A DNA stretch of 64,000 nt, from the NCBI GenBank assembly GCA_030268105.1, contig BSDZ01000014.1, forward strand, positions 1,815,001 through 1,879,000, written 5' to 3'. A model generated the notes under the pieces. The model had not been told where the DNA came from. It saw only the letters and a list, made by a program, of their open reading frames with translations, and searched no databases. Made by a program: the position numbers and the translations under genes. The DNA comes from Volvox africanus. Lineage: Eukaryota; Chlorophyta; Chlorophyceae; Chlamydomonadales; Volvocaceae. Shown piece after piece: positions 50,128-62,339 of this stretch. Each line of letters begins with the position of its first letter. Position 1 is the first letter of the stretch.

Positions 50128-52138
50128 ATGTCGGCCGCCGAGCAAGAGCCCGCAAAGCGCAGGATGCGCGTAGTGTCCCTGCTTCCATCAGCTACGGAGA
50201 TACTTGCCTTAATAGGTGCTGAAATCGTTGGACGCAGTCATGAATGCGACTGGCCGGAAACCGTGCGCGGTTGCGTCCCCGCGCTGACAGGCGCATATAA
50301 CACGTTTGAGAATTCTGCCCAGATGCATGACGCAGTCTCCAAGTCCTTAAGCAGTGGTCGGGGCTTATACTGGTTGGACTCTGAGCTCTTGGCGGACCTA
50401 AAGCCCGATGCGATCGTCACACAATCACTCTGCGCCGTGTGCGCCGTGGATCTGGATATCGTGCGAAAGGCAGCATCGAAAATATTTCCACCTCCGAAAA
50501 TTATTGACACGAATCCGATGAGCCTTCAAGATGTCATAGCCGACGTGCGACGGGTTGGGGCCGAACTGGGTTTGTCACAGCGCGGAGAGGAAGCAGCGGC
50601 TGCGTTACAAGCACGGGTGGACCGAGCACTAAGGTTGGCAGCATCTGCCGCGGCTGGAGGGACCGCGCAGGCTCCACCGAAACGGGTGCGTCGGTGCAGC
50701 CGACCGTGCGTCCGGGTTGGCAGTAATACAAAAATTAGCAAAGACAATAAATGCAAGCTGGACAATTTTACATCCACGATATGCAAGAATAGCCGGATTA
50801 CAGTTAGAAATTTTACAGAAATACACATAAAAATACAAAAATTCATTTGTCATATGGGTTCCCCGATCCCGTGCGCCGAACTTATCATAACGCCCATAAC
50901 TCCCTTCGTCGTTGCTGGTCTGATTATTGCAACTGCTGCTGTTACCCCCAATTCCTGGCTACACCAGGTCGAATACCAGGTCTACTATTAGCGACCCGTT
51001 AGACCGGTTAGCACCATCCACTTCTGTGATTAAGGATAGCGCACTGTTGCCGCCACTGTTACTGCTACTGTCAGGTAGTGTTTCTGGAGTGGACATCGCC
51101 GCTGTTTCCTGGCGGACATTGGACGCCCCAGATGATACAAATGGCGGGGGGCATCTGTCCAATAAACCCACCCAGGTACGGCAACGCACACCACCATGTG
51201 ACCCCGCCGCACCGTACGGCGTTTCATTCATCATGGCTCGGCCTTACTGCTTAACAGCTTGCCCCTAGGAAAGGGGGAGGGTTATAGCTCCAATTTGATG
51301 CTTCGAGTTTTGTACTGCTTTTGAAGATAATGAATTCATGAATGCACATCAATTCATACATAGGTTTATACATACATATACACAATATGCATTACATGAA
51401 TAAAACATGAATATATGTGTGCTCTGTATTTGTTCTGCGCGAGGTATCCCGCAGGGAAGGCGGCGGCGCAGGGCCATCCGTGGAGACGGATCCATCAGTT
51501 GTAGTGGCGGCAGATCCAGATTTAGTCATCGTGGCGCCATGCGGTTTGGATCTAAGCACCACCAGGAAGGAGATGGCAGCGCTGAAGGAGCAGGCGTGGT
51601 GGTGAGGTTGAGGAGCGGGGGCCGTTCGTTCTGTCAAGTGGCCGAAAAAAGGATGGCGAGGGGCGTTGGTTGGGGAGACGGTTGTTGAATACATGTTGGA
51701 ATGTGAGCAACACTCATATACGAAAGAATGTCAGAGCAAGTAGTACGGCCCACGAGGCGTGTGTACGTCGAGTATATCCACAGGTATACTGGCATACACA
51801 TTCGTCTTCTATCGCATCCATTCCGCCCTCTTTTCATTACACGCCTCCCTGCTGCTGGCACCTTCTATAGGCGGGGTCTTCGCGCCGTGCAGTCTGGCCA
51901 CGTGGTGCTGGTGGACGGCAACCAGCACTTCAACCGACCAGGTCCCCGGCTGGTGGACGCACTGGAGTGGCTGGTTGGGCTGCTGACAAACCGCCCCGAT
52001 TGCATGCCGACGGGGTTTCCATGGGAGCTGCAGGCAGCGACGGAAACAACGGAAGGAAAGCTGGCGGAGGCGGGGAAGGCGGCGGAGGAGGCAGCGAACA
52101 ACACGTTCACCACGACAGTGCCGATGGACCGATTGTGA
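50128..52138 (+). CDS. BtuF-like periplasmic-binding-protein fold protein (putative cobalamin or metal binding)
   Basis: Seen: four exons in phase: 50128-50685, 51075-51175, 51455-51601 and 51871-52138, encoding 357 residues with stop TGA. It matches the helical-backbone metal-receptor (BtuF/FhuD, class III binding protein) family along its length: RVVSLLPSATEILALIG at residue 14, GRSHECDWP, an internal block with QSLCAVCAVD, then FLEWTSPLFPGGHWTPQMIQ, DPDLVIVAPCGLDL and VVLVDGNQHFNRPGPRLVDA. In bacteria these proteins bind vitamin B12 or iron chelates outside the cell for an ABC transporter. Soluble eukaryotic versions of this length occur in algae and plants, with roles not established. No signal peptide is visible, so it is probably intracellular. 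A plausible tie is B12 or metal handling, which is inference. The C-terminal 40 residues are Ala/Glu-rich. The start is the first ATG. Confidence 0.88.
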
Positions 52139-53765
52139 GTAGAGGGATGTATACGCGGGCAGGACGACTTTGGTAAGGGCCTGAACGAGGTTGGTGGCTG
52201 GAAAGGGCGGATGCAGCGGCCGGACGGTGTTACAGGCGTTACAGGTGTTGAGCTGCCGACACGTGGTTGAAGGACACGGGGTTTGCATGGTGTTGGACGG
52301 CAGGTGCCGAGTTGCGGAGTGTCTAGCTCTCAGCTTCTTGGAACAGACACAACAGTTCCCTTCTTCGCCGTTGTTCGTTGTTTTTGTTCTTTCGGTTTTT
52401 TTCGGTTGCTAGCTGGTCGCTAGCTGCAGAATGGACACGGCATCTGCGAGCCAGCGAGCTTGAACATGAGCTTGGTTATTCAAAACATTAATACACGGGA
52501 AGCGTTTTCTTTACGAGGCTGATCCGGGCTACGAAAGGAGGGCAGGAGCAGAGAAGATTGAGACGGGAGTTTGGGGCCTTCTCCAGTACAGGCTACGGAG
52601 CCTGTCATGTGAGATCATTATCTTATATATATTGTACGGCCCTTCCGGGTGACAGCTTTGGGTTTCATGGATTTGGACGGAAGCTCGCGAGATGAGGCTG
52701 GGCAGCGGAGCCTGGCGGGCAAAATGGAGCAAAGAAGGGGAAGGGAGTGAGAAGGCCAATCATGGAAGATGGCGACAAGGCCCCTCCCTGGACACCCTAC
52801 ACTGAATATACGTATTCCATATCTGAGTGAGACATGCGGCTTGGATCCCGCCTTTCGCTTAGGGAAAAGGAAAGGGCGAGAGATGCAATGCAGTGGGAAG
52901 TGTCCGTACGGAATACACAGGCTCCCCCACACCACCACCACCACCACCACTACGTTTCGAATCCTTTCGAATTCTTTAGGCAGACACCAAGAGCTTGGTT
53001 TCGGAACCACGAGTTGTTGGACGTTGTTTGTTCTAACCGTGCCCGTATCTACTGCTGTGTATCCCCTTTCTTTTCACGCGCGCTTGAGCGAGTGCGGCGT
53101 GTTTTTAGTGAGAAGGGGATAGGGCCCGGGAGACACCTATACATGTGCACTCTTTAGTATTGAGGCGTTTCTTTCTTCACCATTTCCGCATGTGCTTCTG
53201 AGGGAAGACGTGGATGTTTGTTTCTGTAAGTGCACAGAAATTTCTTTAAGGGTGACTTGCCCCGTACGGCAAGATATGTGGGCCGATATGTGGTTAGATG
53301 CGTGCAGGGACAGAAAGGCATGCGGCTCAGTGACAGTTCCTGTTTGGGTCATACATATCTTTTTCTTTCTTTCTTTCTTTCTTTCTATATGTATGTGTGT
53401 GTATATATATATACATACATAAATACATACATACATACACACACATATATATATGTGTGTGTGTGTATGTATAAACGCAGACATGACTCGATGTGAGGGA
53501 TGCAATGCGTGGCGGCGCAACTATTACCTTTCTCTTAACCACCACCACAATCATCATTGAATTGGTCTTCTTAGCTACTTAGCTCAACGTGCTTCTATCT
53601 TTCCTTTTCTTTCCTGCCGACATGTGAAGGGCTCGTGGAGCAGACCCGCTGCAGCACACCTGGCCTCTTGTGCCACACAGCGCCGCCACAGCCGTCCCAC
53701 CACCACCACCACCACCACCACCATCCACCCCTGCATTACCTACAGCGCAATCGGCTCCAGAGCGC
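52139..53765. other. spacer between the BtuF-like gene and the DUF5522-type gene
   Basis: Expected to hold the 3' UTR of the left gene and the promoter and 5' UTR of the right gene. The frame of the first exon of the right gene stays open back to about 53628 and encodes a polyproline run, so translation may begin upstream on an exon I cannot place. CAC repeats (near 52935 and 53700) and a TTTC/TA/CA tract are present. Nothing else is recognised. Confidence 0.4.
53361..53471 (+). repeat. TTTC, TA, CATA and TG compound microsatellite
   Basis: A TTTC block is followed by mixed TA, CATA, CA and TG repeats forming an imperfect palindrome. Confidence 0.8.
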
Positions 53766-56700
53766 ATGACATTTGCCCCAAACCAGGTCGCGGGAAAGGA
53801 GTCAAGTGGCAGGCTACGACCCATGGGTCATGCCGCTGCTGCTCCATCATCATCCCTCAGCATTACCCCCGACACCATGCGGGCAACGCCGTACACACCC
53901 CTCTGTGTTGCTCCGGATGCTACTTCCACGGCCTCAACTGCAGTGGCATTGCCCACTACAATTACTACTGACGCCGGTGTCATGCGCAGTGATGACAGCA
54001 GTGCTAATGGTCAGCTGCAACAGCTAAATAATCATGACAGCAGTGGTGGTGGTTGTAGCGATTCTCGTGACCCGTGGGTCGCGGCCTGCAGCCCATGGGC
54101 CAGTGCGCCGCACTTACCGGCGGACATTGAGGACCTACACGCTGCCGCCTGCGAAAGCGGGAAGCCATCGTACGATGATCCGGAAACGGGGTTCATGGTA
54201 CGTATCCCTTTTGTCATCCCGGTTCTGTCTTTCCTTTGCCGAATTACGTGTAAACAGCAGGTTACGCGGTGTTACCCCCCTTATCAAAGCTCTCCCGCCT
54301 TCTCTCTCTCCCTCTCTCCCTCTCTCCCTCTCTCCCTCTCTCCCTCTCTCCCTCTCTCCCTCTCTCCCTCTCTCCCTCTCTCCCTCTCTCCCTCTCTCCC
54401 TCTCTCCCTCTCTCCCTCTCTCCCTCTCTCCCTCTCTCCCTCTCTCTCTCTCTCCCTCTCTCCCTCTCTCCCTCTCTCCCTTTCTCCCTCTCGCCCTCTC
54501 GCCCTCTCTCCTTCTCGCCCTCTCGCCCTCTCGCCCTCTCTCCTTCTCGCCCTCTCGCCCTTTCGCCCTCTCGCCCTCTCGCCCTCTCTCCCTCTCTCCT
54601 TCTCGCCCTCTCGCCCTCTCGCCCTCTCTCCTTCTCTTCTCAATGCTTCGCACGTATCTGTGACCCCGCAGTTACACTCCTTCGACAGGCCCGAGTGCCT
54701 CCTGGTAACCCCTCCGGCGCCGCTGCGGTCAACGGACACTGCGTATCGTGGCTTCCGTTTTTGGCATCCGTTGTTTTGTGCTGTTGTGTTTTTCCTCCGG
54801 TGTCATACTGGCCCGTGTCTCACGCCGTACGCAGGTGTTCACTCAGCTCGGCCTCGCCAAGAAGGGTCACTGCTGTGCCAATCGCTGCCGCCACTGCCCT
54901 TGGGGGCACATGCGAGTCACGCACCGCCCTCGCCTGAACCGTATTACCCGACCCTCGCTACTTCACCCGACGCCGGCTGCGATGCGCGCATGGAAGCAGC
55001 AGCAGAGCAAGCGCCACCAGGACCACACGGGGCGCTGGTACCCGCCGGCCCGAGAACAGCCCTCAGAAAGTCCTGGCAGACAGACGGTCACAACGGCGGC
55101 GGCGGCGATGGCAACAGCGGCGGCGCAGGAGGATCCAGCGGCGGCAGCACAGGCGCGGCCGTCCGGCGGCGGCGGCGGCGGCCGGGCGGGAGTTATACGG
55201 ACGCATTGGAAGGCGGTCGGCGGCACAGGCGCCGATGGCTTGACGCTGGTAGTCCACGAGGGCTGCGAGGCATCGGATTTATCAGTCAAGAGAGTCCTGG
55301 TGGAGGGAGCCACTAGATCTAGGGGTCATCAACAGGAGCGGGTAAGAGGAAAGTTCTCACGGTGCGTTATCGCCCTGCCGTATACAAAAAATCCAAACTA
55401 CCTAACTAAACGAAGTGTTCTGTAAAGATTGATGACAGCGGGATACGCATTTTTTCCTTTCTTAAGCAATTGGTAGACAGCGGAAAATAGAGATACACAA
55501 GCAGGCGCTGGAACAAAGCGCTAGTTTACAGTTGCGCTTTTTACCCCAGTCCCTATATTTGTTTGTCCGCCGGGCTGCCGCCTTCTTGATCGACATATCT
55601 AAGAAACGACGTACGGCGACTATGTACGTAAGTTTGCAAGTCTTAATTCACTAAGTGGGCCAGTGAACCCTGCGGAATCCACTGAACCAACTAAAACCGT
55701 AAAACCCAACTCCCTCAACAAAAACTTCAAAAACATCAGCGCGTCGTGCTGCTGGTTGCCTTTGACGTGGACACCGGTGCATTATGGGGCTCTAGTGGCG
55801 TCGGTGGTGGCGCTGAAAATGACATCCGCGACGAGGACGGCAGCGATGGCGGTAGCGGCGGCCACTCCGAAACCACCACGCACGGCCCGGCCGACAGCGT
55901 TAAATTCAACACGGCCCAACTCGGTGCCGTTATGGAGACCAGCTTACGTCTCAATATGGATCTGGTGACGGTGCCACTCCAGGTGAGAGGTGGACTCGTG
56001 CTGCTGCTTCCAGGAGATGGTGTCCGTCATTCCCTCCCTCTGCCAACCGCCTGCCGCCTCCCTCGGCTGTGGTCCCTGCCCTCCTCCGCATGGCCGACCC
56101 GGTTTTGTACACCTCCCCTCCTCTTCTCTATCTACCCGCCTCTAGCCGCCAAAGTTCGTTAACATATATCTGGGTTCACGTAAGATACATGATTTATAAC
56201 ATGATCTTCACGACAGCGCTCACCAGGGTCTCTAGCTGCCACTCTCTCACATGCAGCCATCATGTCCCCAGGATGTTGCGATGTGATGTGATGTGATGTG
56301 ATGTGATGTGATGTGATGTGATGTGATGTGATGTGATGTCATGTCATGTCATGTCATGTGATGCCTAACGCCTTGGTAGCTGCTTGCCCCAGGTGCAAGG
56401 TGGTGACCAAGGGTGGCTCCGGAACCCAGCCTGCGTTCGGCAGGCGCTGACGTACGTGGTGCGAGTTGCGGCGGAGTTACTCAAGGCAAGTGTGGGCGTG
56501 CGTCCCATGGGTCAGTGGACCGGCGGGTCCCGAGGGTCGAGGCGGCTCGGCGGATCTGTGGGGGGTGGGGATGGAGAAGGGGTACAAGGGAGGGGAGAAC
56601 GCCTTTCTCATGATGGCGCTGATAAGGGTAATAAGGGCGATGGCCCTGATGAGGATGATGTCGCTGATGAGGGTGCTGACCGCAGTGGTCCTATTAGCGG

Positions 56701-56952
56701 ACCTGGTGGCCTTCGTAGTCCAGACAAACCAGCCTATCTTACAGCGCTCCCGCCAAGCCTCCGCTGCTCCAAAACCCACCCGATTGCCTTCAGGAGCGCA
56801 CCGTCGCGCGCGTGATCGCTCCACGGCCTGACGACGGCACCCCGGCCTTGTTCGGTCAGAGTGCGGCAGGCGCCGTACCCGGTGGATGGCCAGAGGTTGT
56901 ACGGCTGGCCAACACGCAGTTGCCCTCCGCCTTTTGTAACATGGAAGCATAG
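53766..56952 (+). CDS. DUF5522-type Cys-rich motif protein with unrecognised C-terminal region
   Basis: Seen: exons joined in phase 0 throughout: 53766-54197, 54835-55341, 55550-55627, 55740-55982, 56393-56485 and 56794-56952, encoding about 503 residues with stop TAG. Residues 1-130 are low-complexity Thr/Ser/Pro/Ala. From about residue 133, YDDPETGFM joins [20 protein letters not shown] then CPWGH: C157, C158, C162, C165 and H164 match the CC-x3-C-x-HCP(Y/W)G signature of DUF5522 proteins, likely a metal-binding knuckle. A Gly/Ala/Gln-rich linker follows. The C-terminal 190 residues hold a possible Rossmann strand ([16 protein letters not shown]), loosely like PP-loop ATP pyrophosphatases, but no SGGKDS motif is visible. 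The intron after 56485 has a GC donor. The start is the first in-frame ATG and is uncertain. The small exon at 55550 rests on splice sites and phase. Confidence 0.65.
54301..54640 (+). repeat. CTCTCCCT octamer array (pyrimidine tract)
   Basis: About 340 bases of pure C/T octamers, with CTCTCGCC variants towards the right, within the first intron of the DUF5522-type gene. Long Ser/Pro/Leu repeat frames on the plus strand and Arg/Glu/Gly frames on the minus strand are artefacts of this array. Confidence 0.95.
56280..56364 (+). repeat. GATGT pentamer array
   Basis: About sixteen pentamers (GATGT, then CATGT) in the intron between 55982 and 56393 of the DUF5522-type gene, ending about 30 bases before the acceptor. 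Confidence 0.9.
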
Positions 56953-59900
56953 GGGTTGCTACCCTTACCTAGATGCAAATGTACGGCGAAGACGCTAAGA
57001 CGCTGGAGCACAATGGCCGTCCTTGTGCCCGAGAGCCTAAATGCAGCGGGGGTCGGGGTCGGGTTTGGGGTCGTCTGAAGTATTGTCCCGTACTGGAAGG
57101 GAGATATGTGCCAGGTTTTAGGGGTACTACTTCACGTGTCGCAGCGTCAGCTTTCAGATGTTTTACTCGAGTAGGTGAAGCGTAAAGTGTGATTAAACGA
57201 AGAATCACTTGGCGCTGATATGCGGAGGGCGGAAACAGATAACACTGAGCCAGATCCAAATCCAGATCCGAAACGTAACCGCGCGCTATCAAGTTATATT
57301 GTTCCGTATAGTGTCCCCTAGGGATTTGCGTATGAAGACTGAAGACTGACATCCACAGTAATCGAAGAGCAGGACGACAGAGGCAGCAGGCCAGCCGATA
57401 GGCCTGCTCCGGATATGGCTGGTCCGGTAACTTGTTCTTCCTGTTGTTGAGGCAGGCGGAGGCAGCTCGCCGGGCGGAGTGATGCAGTGATATACGGCTT
57501 GGGATAAGGGGAGGGGGGAAGGGGATGTCGAAGAAAACGAATACTGAATGATGATACTGAAGAAACGAGGACTAGCCGTGAGGTTCGAATGATGACCGAC
57601 GTCGTCCAAAGTGAAAAAAGTGGAAACGAGCTGTGATGTTAAGCACGTAGTAGCCAAGGCCGCGAATTAAAAAGCAGTGAAAAGATGAAGAGGAACTGTA
57701 ATAATGTAAGGAGGGAAAGGGGGGTGTCACTGCAGGAGCATGAACTGTTGGAGGTGCAGTGCACTTGGAAGTTGTGTGCCGGCTCTTGTGCGCCTGAGTC
57801 CACCTGAGCATGGTCCGACTCGTTGTCGCTGTTGGAAAGTACGCACGGAACATTTCCCAACATCTCCAATCTTCCTTCCAAGTTTCCTAAGGAACAGAAA
57901 ATTTTAGCATGTGCGCGTGAAGTGTCTGCTGGCCGCATTAAGCCGATATGTATGGTCCGTGCTAAGACCCCCGTCAATGCTCAGGTGTTCTCCCCAGGTT
58001 ATGCCTCGTTCATTCGACTTCCCTCCGGTTATTAGAGAGGATAATTGAATTTCAAGGTATATAATGCTTCCATCATGACACGTTGGACAAATCAGTGCTG
58101 CACTGATTTGGTTTTCATGCAGGGGCCTGTTATCGAGTTGACAGACAGCTGCGCTGCCTGCTGGAACCGTGCCGCGGAGGCACATTGCGCCACACTGTTT
58201 ATGATAGTTTCATAACGACTTAAATCATATACCCCGATCGCACTAAGTATACCTCCAGCAGCCTCAATTAGATTTTGAACTTTTTCTTAACACCACATTC
58301 TACGGTACAGAACGTCGTTGTCAGGGCCATCATGGTGTGCAATATCTGTATGATGGTTTCCACGCACAAAGTCTCTGTTGTCGCAATCATCGCACAGGAT
58401 TTTTGTAAGTGCGACGAATAAACATTCTTCGTCTTCTATGATGGGTTTAGCCGTAGGCGACATAAACCCCATCCACAGCACTCATATCGTTCATGCGTCA
58501 CAACAGGCGCAGGTCTGTACGGAAGGGCAACTAAACTCAAAAGGCAACTACACATACATCCGAACAAAGAACCTCCTCAATGTTGAAATTTGTCTCTCAC
58601 ATTTGGTTAAACGGTGAGATCGAGCTGAGACTCCAGAACGACTCGTTGATGAACGACATGACGACGACACCCCAACAACACCCACAGACCACGGCAAGCA
58701 ATTTGCACAATCAGCGCCGCGAGCTGCAGCACGGATCGCATAAATTATGGATAGCAATAACGCTTTTGTGTTCTTGCAACCGAAGCACCACATTCCTTAG
58801 AACATCACAGACTCCTTGCAACGCTGTCACAGGATAACTACCAAAACTTGGGTTGCAATCCTCGTATGGTTGCTGAAGAGCTCCCGAGGTATTGCAATGA
58901 GATCAGTTCACAACGGCCCCGGCTATCTCTCCTCTAGAACCGTCCAAAGCTTCACAGCTACGGGCCAGGCCTCGGTTGGAGAAACGCGTCTGCTGCACAG
59001 GAACCATACCGTACTTGGCGCCACATTGGCACCATCCACTATTCTCTCCTCACCTTCACACTCCCGTCCTCTCTCTGTGGTGGCCCTAAAATCCATCACC
59101 ATATTAACAAGCATATTTAAAAGATTGACCGAGCGACTTTGAATGTGCCGATTAAAGTGCGACCGCGCCCCTTATGCCTCACCTTGCGCACGAGCACCGA
59201 TCCAGGGAGGCAGCACCCATTCAGAGCTCTCCCCACGTCTTTATACCTCTAAAGGTGGCTTAGCCCACGAAGGCCTTCGCCCTCTAGGAAACAGGTTACC
59301 GCCTGGACCCACGTCACACCCGCGCACTCACCCATGGTAGCGACTTAACCTAATACGAGTGGCGCGCAGTGGCCCACGCAGCGCTTCCCTTCGACTTTGA
59401 TTTTGGACTTTGAACGCCGGAAACCTCCTCAGCAGCCCAAAATACCGCCGACACATGGCTACAACCACCCGGCGGGGTAGTTCAGGAACGAACCGTGGAG
59501 TACCTATCCAGGTCCCTTCGGATGGGAGTAACGACGGCTTCTGAAGGACACATTCGCTATTCGCGCACGCACGCCGGATGGAAGCCCTGCAGCCGGTCGG
59601 AGTGATACCTGCTATTCAATGTCTCTCTCTCTCTCTCTCACACTCTCTCTCTCACACACACACACGCACAGCCATTTCGCCATTTGCTGCTTTAAGGAAA
59701 GGGCGTTCACGCGACGCCACCCGCCTGGACCTAAGCGAAAAACATGCGGAAAGCTCTCGACACCAGAACCATCTCGACATTGTTTAGAAACCAAAACTCA
59801 TCTCCAGTTACCACGTCGACTTGCGCACGTCCCACATCAAACTAGTGGAAAAGGTAAGACACGTCCGCCGAATCAGCGAATCCCACAAAATCTTCGGAAT

Positions 59901-60687
59901 TTAAAATTGCACTCCATCATGTCGTTGGCCTCGACTCTCCGCCCCGGGCGGGGAGTCAGCGCTCCTGCCACAACGATACTGATAATAATAGTACAGCAAA
60001 GGTCAGTTTCCACACGGAGGAGTCCCCGCTGGTTGGTGTTCCCCTGAAGATTGGAATCTGACCGTCTCAAGACACTCCCCTCCCTCCTCCGCTCTCGGCC
60101 ACCGCCAGCATCCCCATCCGCCCGCAAACAGCACACAAGAACAAGCGACGAGGCTGGTGTAGAGATACACGCCCGTCACTCAATGCTGCCACGTACACAT
60201 CGCGGCGAAAATCTCTTTTAGTGTTTGCACCAAAACCAAAACCTTCCAGTTTTTCCAGATATAGCACATGCACCAGCCAAGGACTTGTAGCTTTGTAAGG
60301 AGAGATTTTCGCGTCCAGTCTCCGCCACCTCCCACGGCCTACATTACCGGGTACACCTCCTACCACCAGCCTAAGGAATATAACCACACTAACTGTTGAG
60401 TCGCTGGCCTTGCTAGCAGGATCGCCGCCAGCAACGAATACGAAGTGACTGACAGCCGGTTACGTGGAGTGGACAACCGCACGCCTCACAACCCCCAATG
60501 CACCAAGGAGTCCCCATGCGTCCCTGGCTTGCTCCCTTCCTCCCTCCAGCTCCCTCCAGCCATCCACGCACACCTCTACGCTATATCAGTCCACACGTCA
60601 AACCAGGATATCATCAAAGACGAATCGTGAAAAGGCCGGCTCTTCACATCTCCGCAAAGCCTGCGCTGTCTGCACACCGGCCGGTGC
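56953..60687. other. 3.7-kb gap between convergent genes
   Basis: Lies between the stop codons of the plus-strand DUF5522-type gene and the minus-strand CONSTANS gene, so both 3' UTRs fall here. TGTAA motifs occur on the plus strand near 57693 and 57703. Apart from a CT/CA microsatellite at 59621 I see no repeat, and no open frame has recognisable content on either strand. Confidence 0.4.
59621..59670 (+). repeat. CT then CA microsatellite
   Basis: CT dinucleotides merge into CA dinucleotides; no gene overlaps. Confidence 0.85.
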
Positions 60688-62339
60688 CTAGAAGTCGGCG
60701 TCAAGAACCTCTGGAACAACAGCATCATCGCCGCCATGGGCAGCTTTCCACGCCTCAATTTCCTCCTTCTTTGCGAACCGGCCCTTGATGCGCGGCCGGA
60801 TCTCCGCATAAGCCTTTCGTGAGGCATAGCGAATAGTCTTCTCAAATTTTCGGTTCTTGCGCTTCTCCCGATAGCGTGCAACACGCTGCTCGCGAGTCAG
60901 ATTGGCGCCAGCAGCCAGGACTGCGTTGTAGGCGGCCGTGTTCTTAGGCTGCGACACCGGCGGGACAATAACTGGCAATGGCATTGACGGTACCGCCGAT
61001 TGAGGAATGGCTGACTGGAAGAACAAGGAAGCGGACTGCGGCAGTTGAAAGGCTCCTTGCATTCCATATATGGCCATGTTCCCCACATCAGCGACCATCG
61101 ACAACTGGAGGGCAGGGTTTGCAGGATTGCAGAAGAAGGATTTCATGTCATACCAGTACGGCCCCGCGAAAGGTGCGAGCGTGAATGAGAGGGAAGGTGC
61201 GGCGTAAGGACCCGAGCTGCGTAACTTCGGCCTTACCTTCGCCGCTGGTTCCTCCTCGCTTAGCTCCGCGGCAGGTTTGCAGCTTTGCTCAGTGTCTGCA
61301 TCGTTCTCTTGGATCAACATCTCCTCGGGGAACGAGGGCACCATCGCGTCCGCGACTACTTCAGCACCGTCCGCGTCGAAGGTTGGCACCAGACCCGCTG
61401 TGCGCAGAAACCGAATCCCTTCAAGAACGTCATAAGAAAGCATTCACATCATGCGGACTTACCATCGGATGGACCGTCAGACAGGATATCAGTAAAGTCG
61501 AAGTTCATTTCCATCCATGAGTTGTCAAGGTCGAACGCCTGACGCATCAAACCGGATATTGCAGGCAAGCGAATGCACGTTCAACAAAAGAAGAAGAAGC
61601 TGCAAAGGCATAAGCGAGAGCTGGCTGGACTTGACATACCTCGAATTCCAGCTTGTCTTTTATCTCCTTGAAAGTTGCCGGCGCAATATATCCAAAATCA
61701 TCCAGAGGGGCGGACATGACTGGTACTACTGCCTCGCTCCCGGCTGGCGAAAGAATGGCTGTGTCCTCGAAGGAGCCGAGGGACGGCTTCTCATCGTCGA
61801 CAAACCAGGACACTGGGCTAGCAGCCGACTGCGCGACAGACTCACAGGGTTCAGCGACATTAGGCTGCTCTGCGATGGCCACTTCCTGCGCCACACGGAT
61901 CAGGTGCATTTCAAGGCACGCCCGCCTTGGACCCGATATTGTAGCTTTACAATCCCCGTAAGACAAACCTGCTCCAGCAGCGGCAACGGAAGGGCCGGCT
62001 CTGTGTCGTGAGAGGAGGACAATGGATTAGCGCAATGGCAGGCCTCGCACATGTAGGCGTTGTCGCAGCGGCAGAAAAGCGAAGCGCCCTTTGAGCAGCC
62101 CCCTTCGCAGGGAGTCCGGCGCACATGGCGCGCAGCCACCTGCAGAAGTGGTAATAATCCGCCATTTCCAATCAGAATCTAGGTCAAGCAATAATGAGGA
62201 AAGGAACCTTGGAAAGACGAGCGGCCTTGCAACTCACTGCGTTGCTCATATGGATACGAATGTCGCAATCCTTGCAGAGTAGGGCCTTGTCATTTTCACA
62301 GTAAACACCAGCAGGAGCAGCGCAGACAACGCAAGCCAT
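60688..62339 (-). CDS. CO: CONSTANS-like B-box and CCT-domain transcription regulator
   Basis: Nuclear regulator of the CONSTANS family; the Chlamydomonas homolog CrCO links photoperiod to starch metabolism and growth. Seen: five minus-strand exons in phase: 62339-62238, 62139-61969, 61885-61640, 61538-61463 and 61397-60688, encoding 434 residues with stop TAG. B-box 1 is intact: C3, C6, C14, D17, C22, C25, D26, H30, H39. B-box 2 (residues 45-78) keeps most Cys, but its first pair is C-x3-C and the Asp and first His after the last pair are altered ([14 protein letters not shown]). The middle is acidic and Ser/Pro-rich, likely activating. The CCT domain at about 367-409 ([20 protein letters not shown], then [20 protein letters not shown]) contains the nuclear-localisation and NF-Y-contact basic residues. 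The start is the first ATG ([14 protein letters not shown]). The third exon could begin slightly upstream, because the frame stays open. Confidence 0.93.

Noticed and set aside
54034..54937. Long Ser/Pro/Leu and Arg/Glu/Gly repeat frames on both strands
   Set aside because: They are translations of the CTCTCCCT array within an intron. The flanking exon ends (54197 and 54835) join in phase without it.
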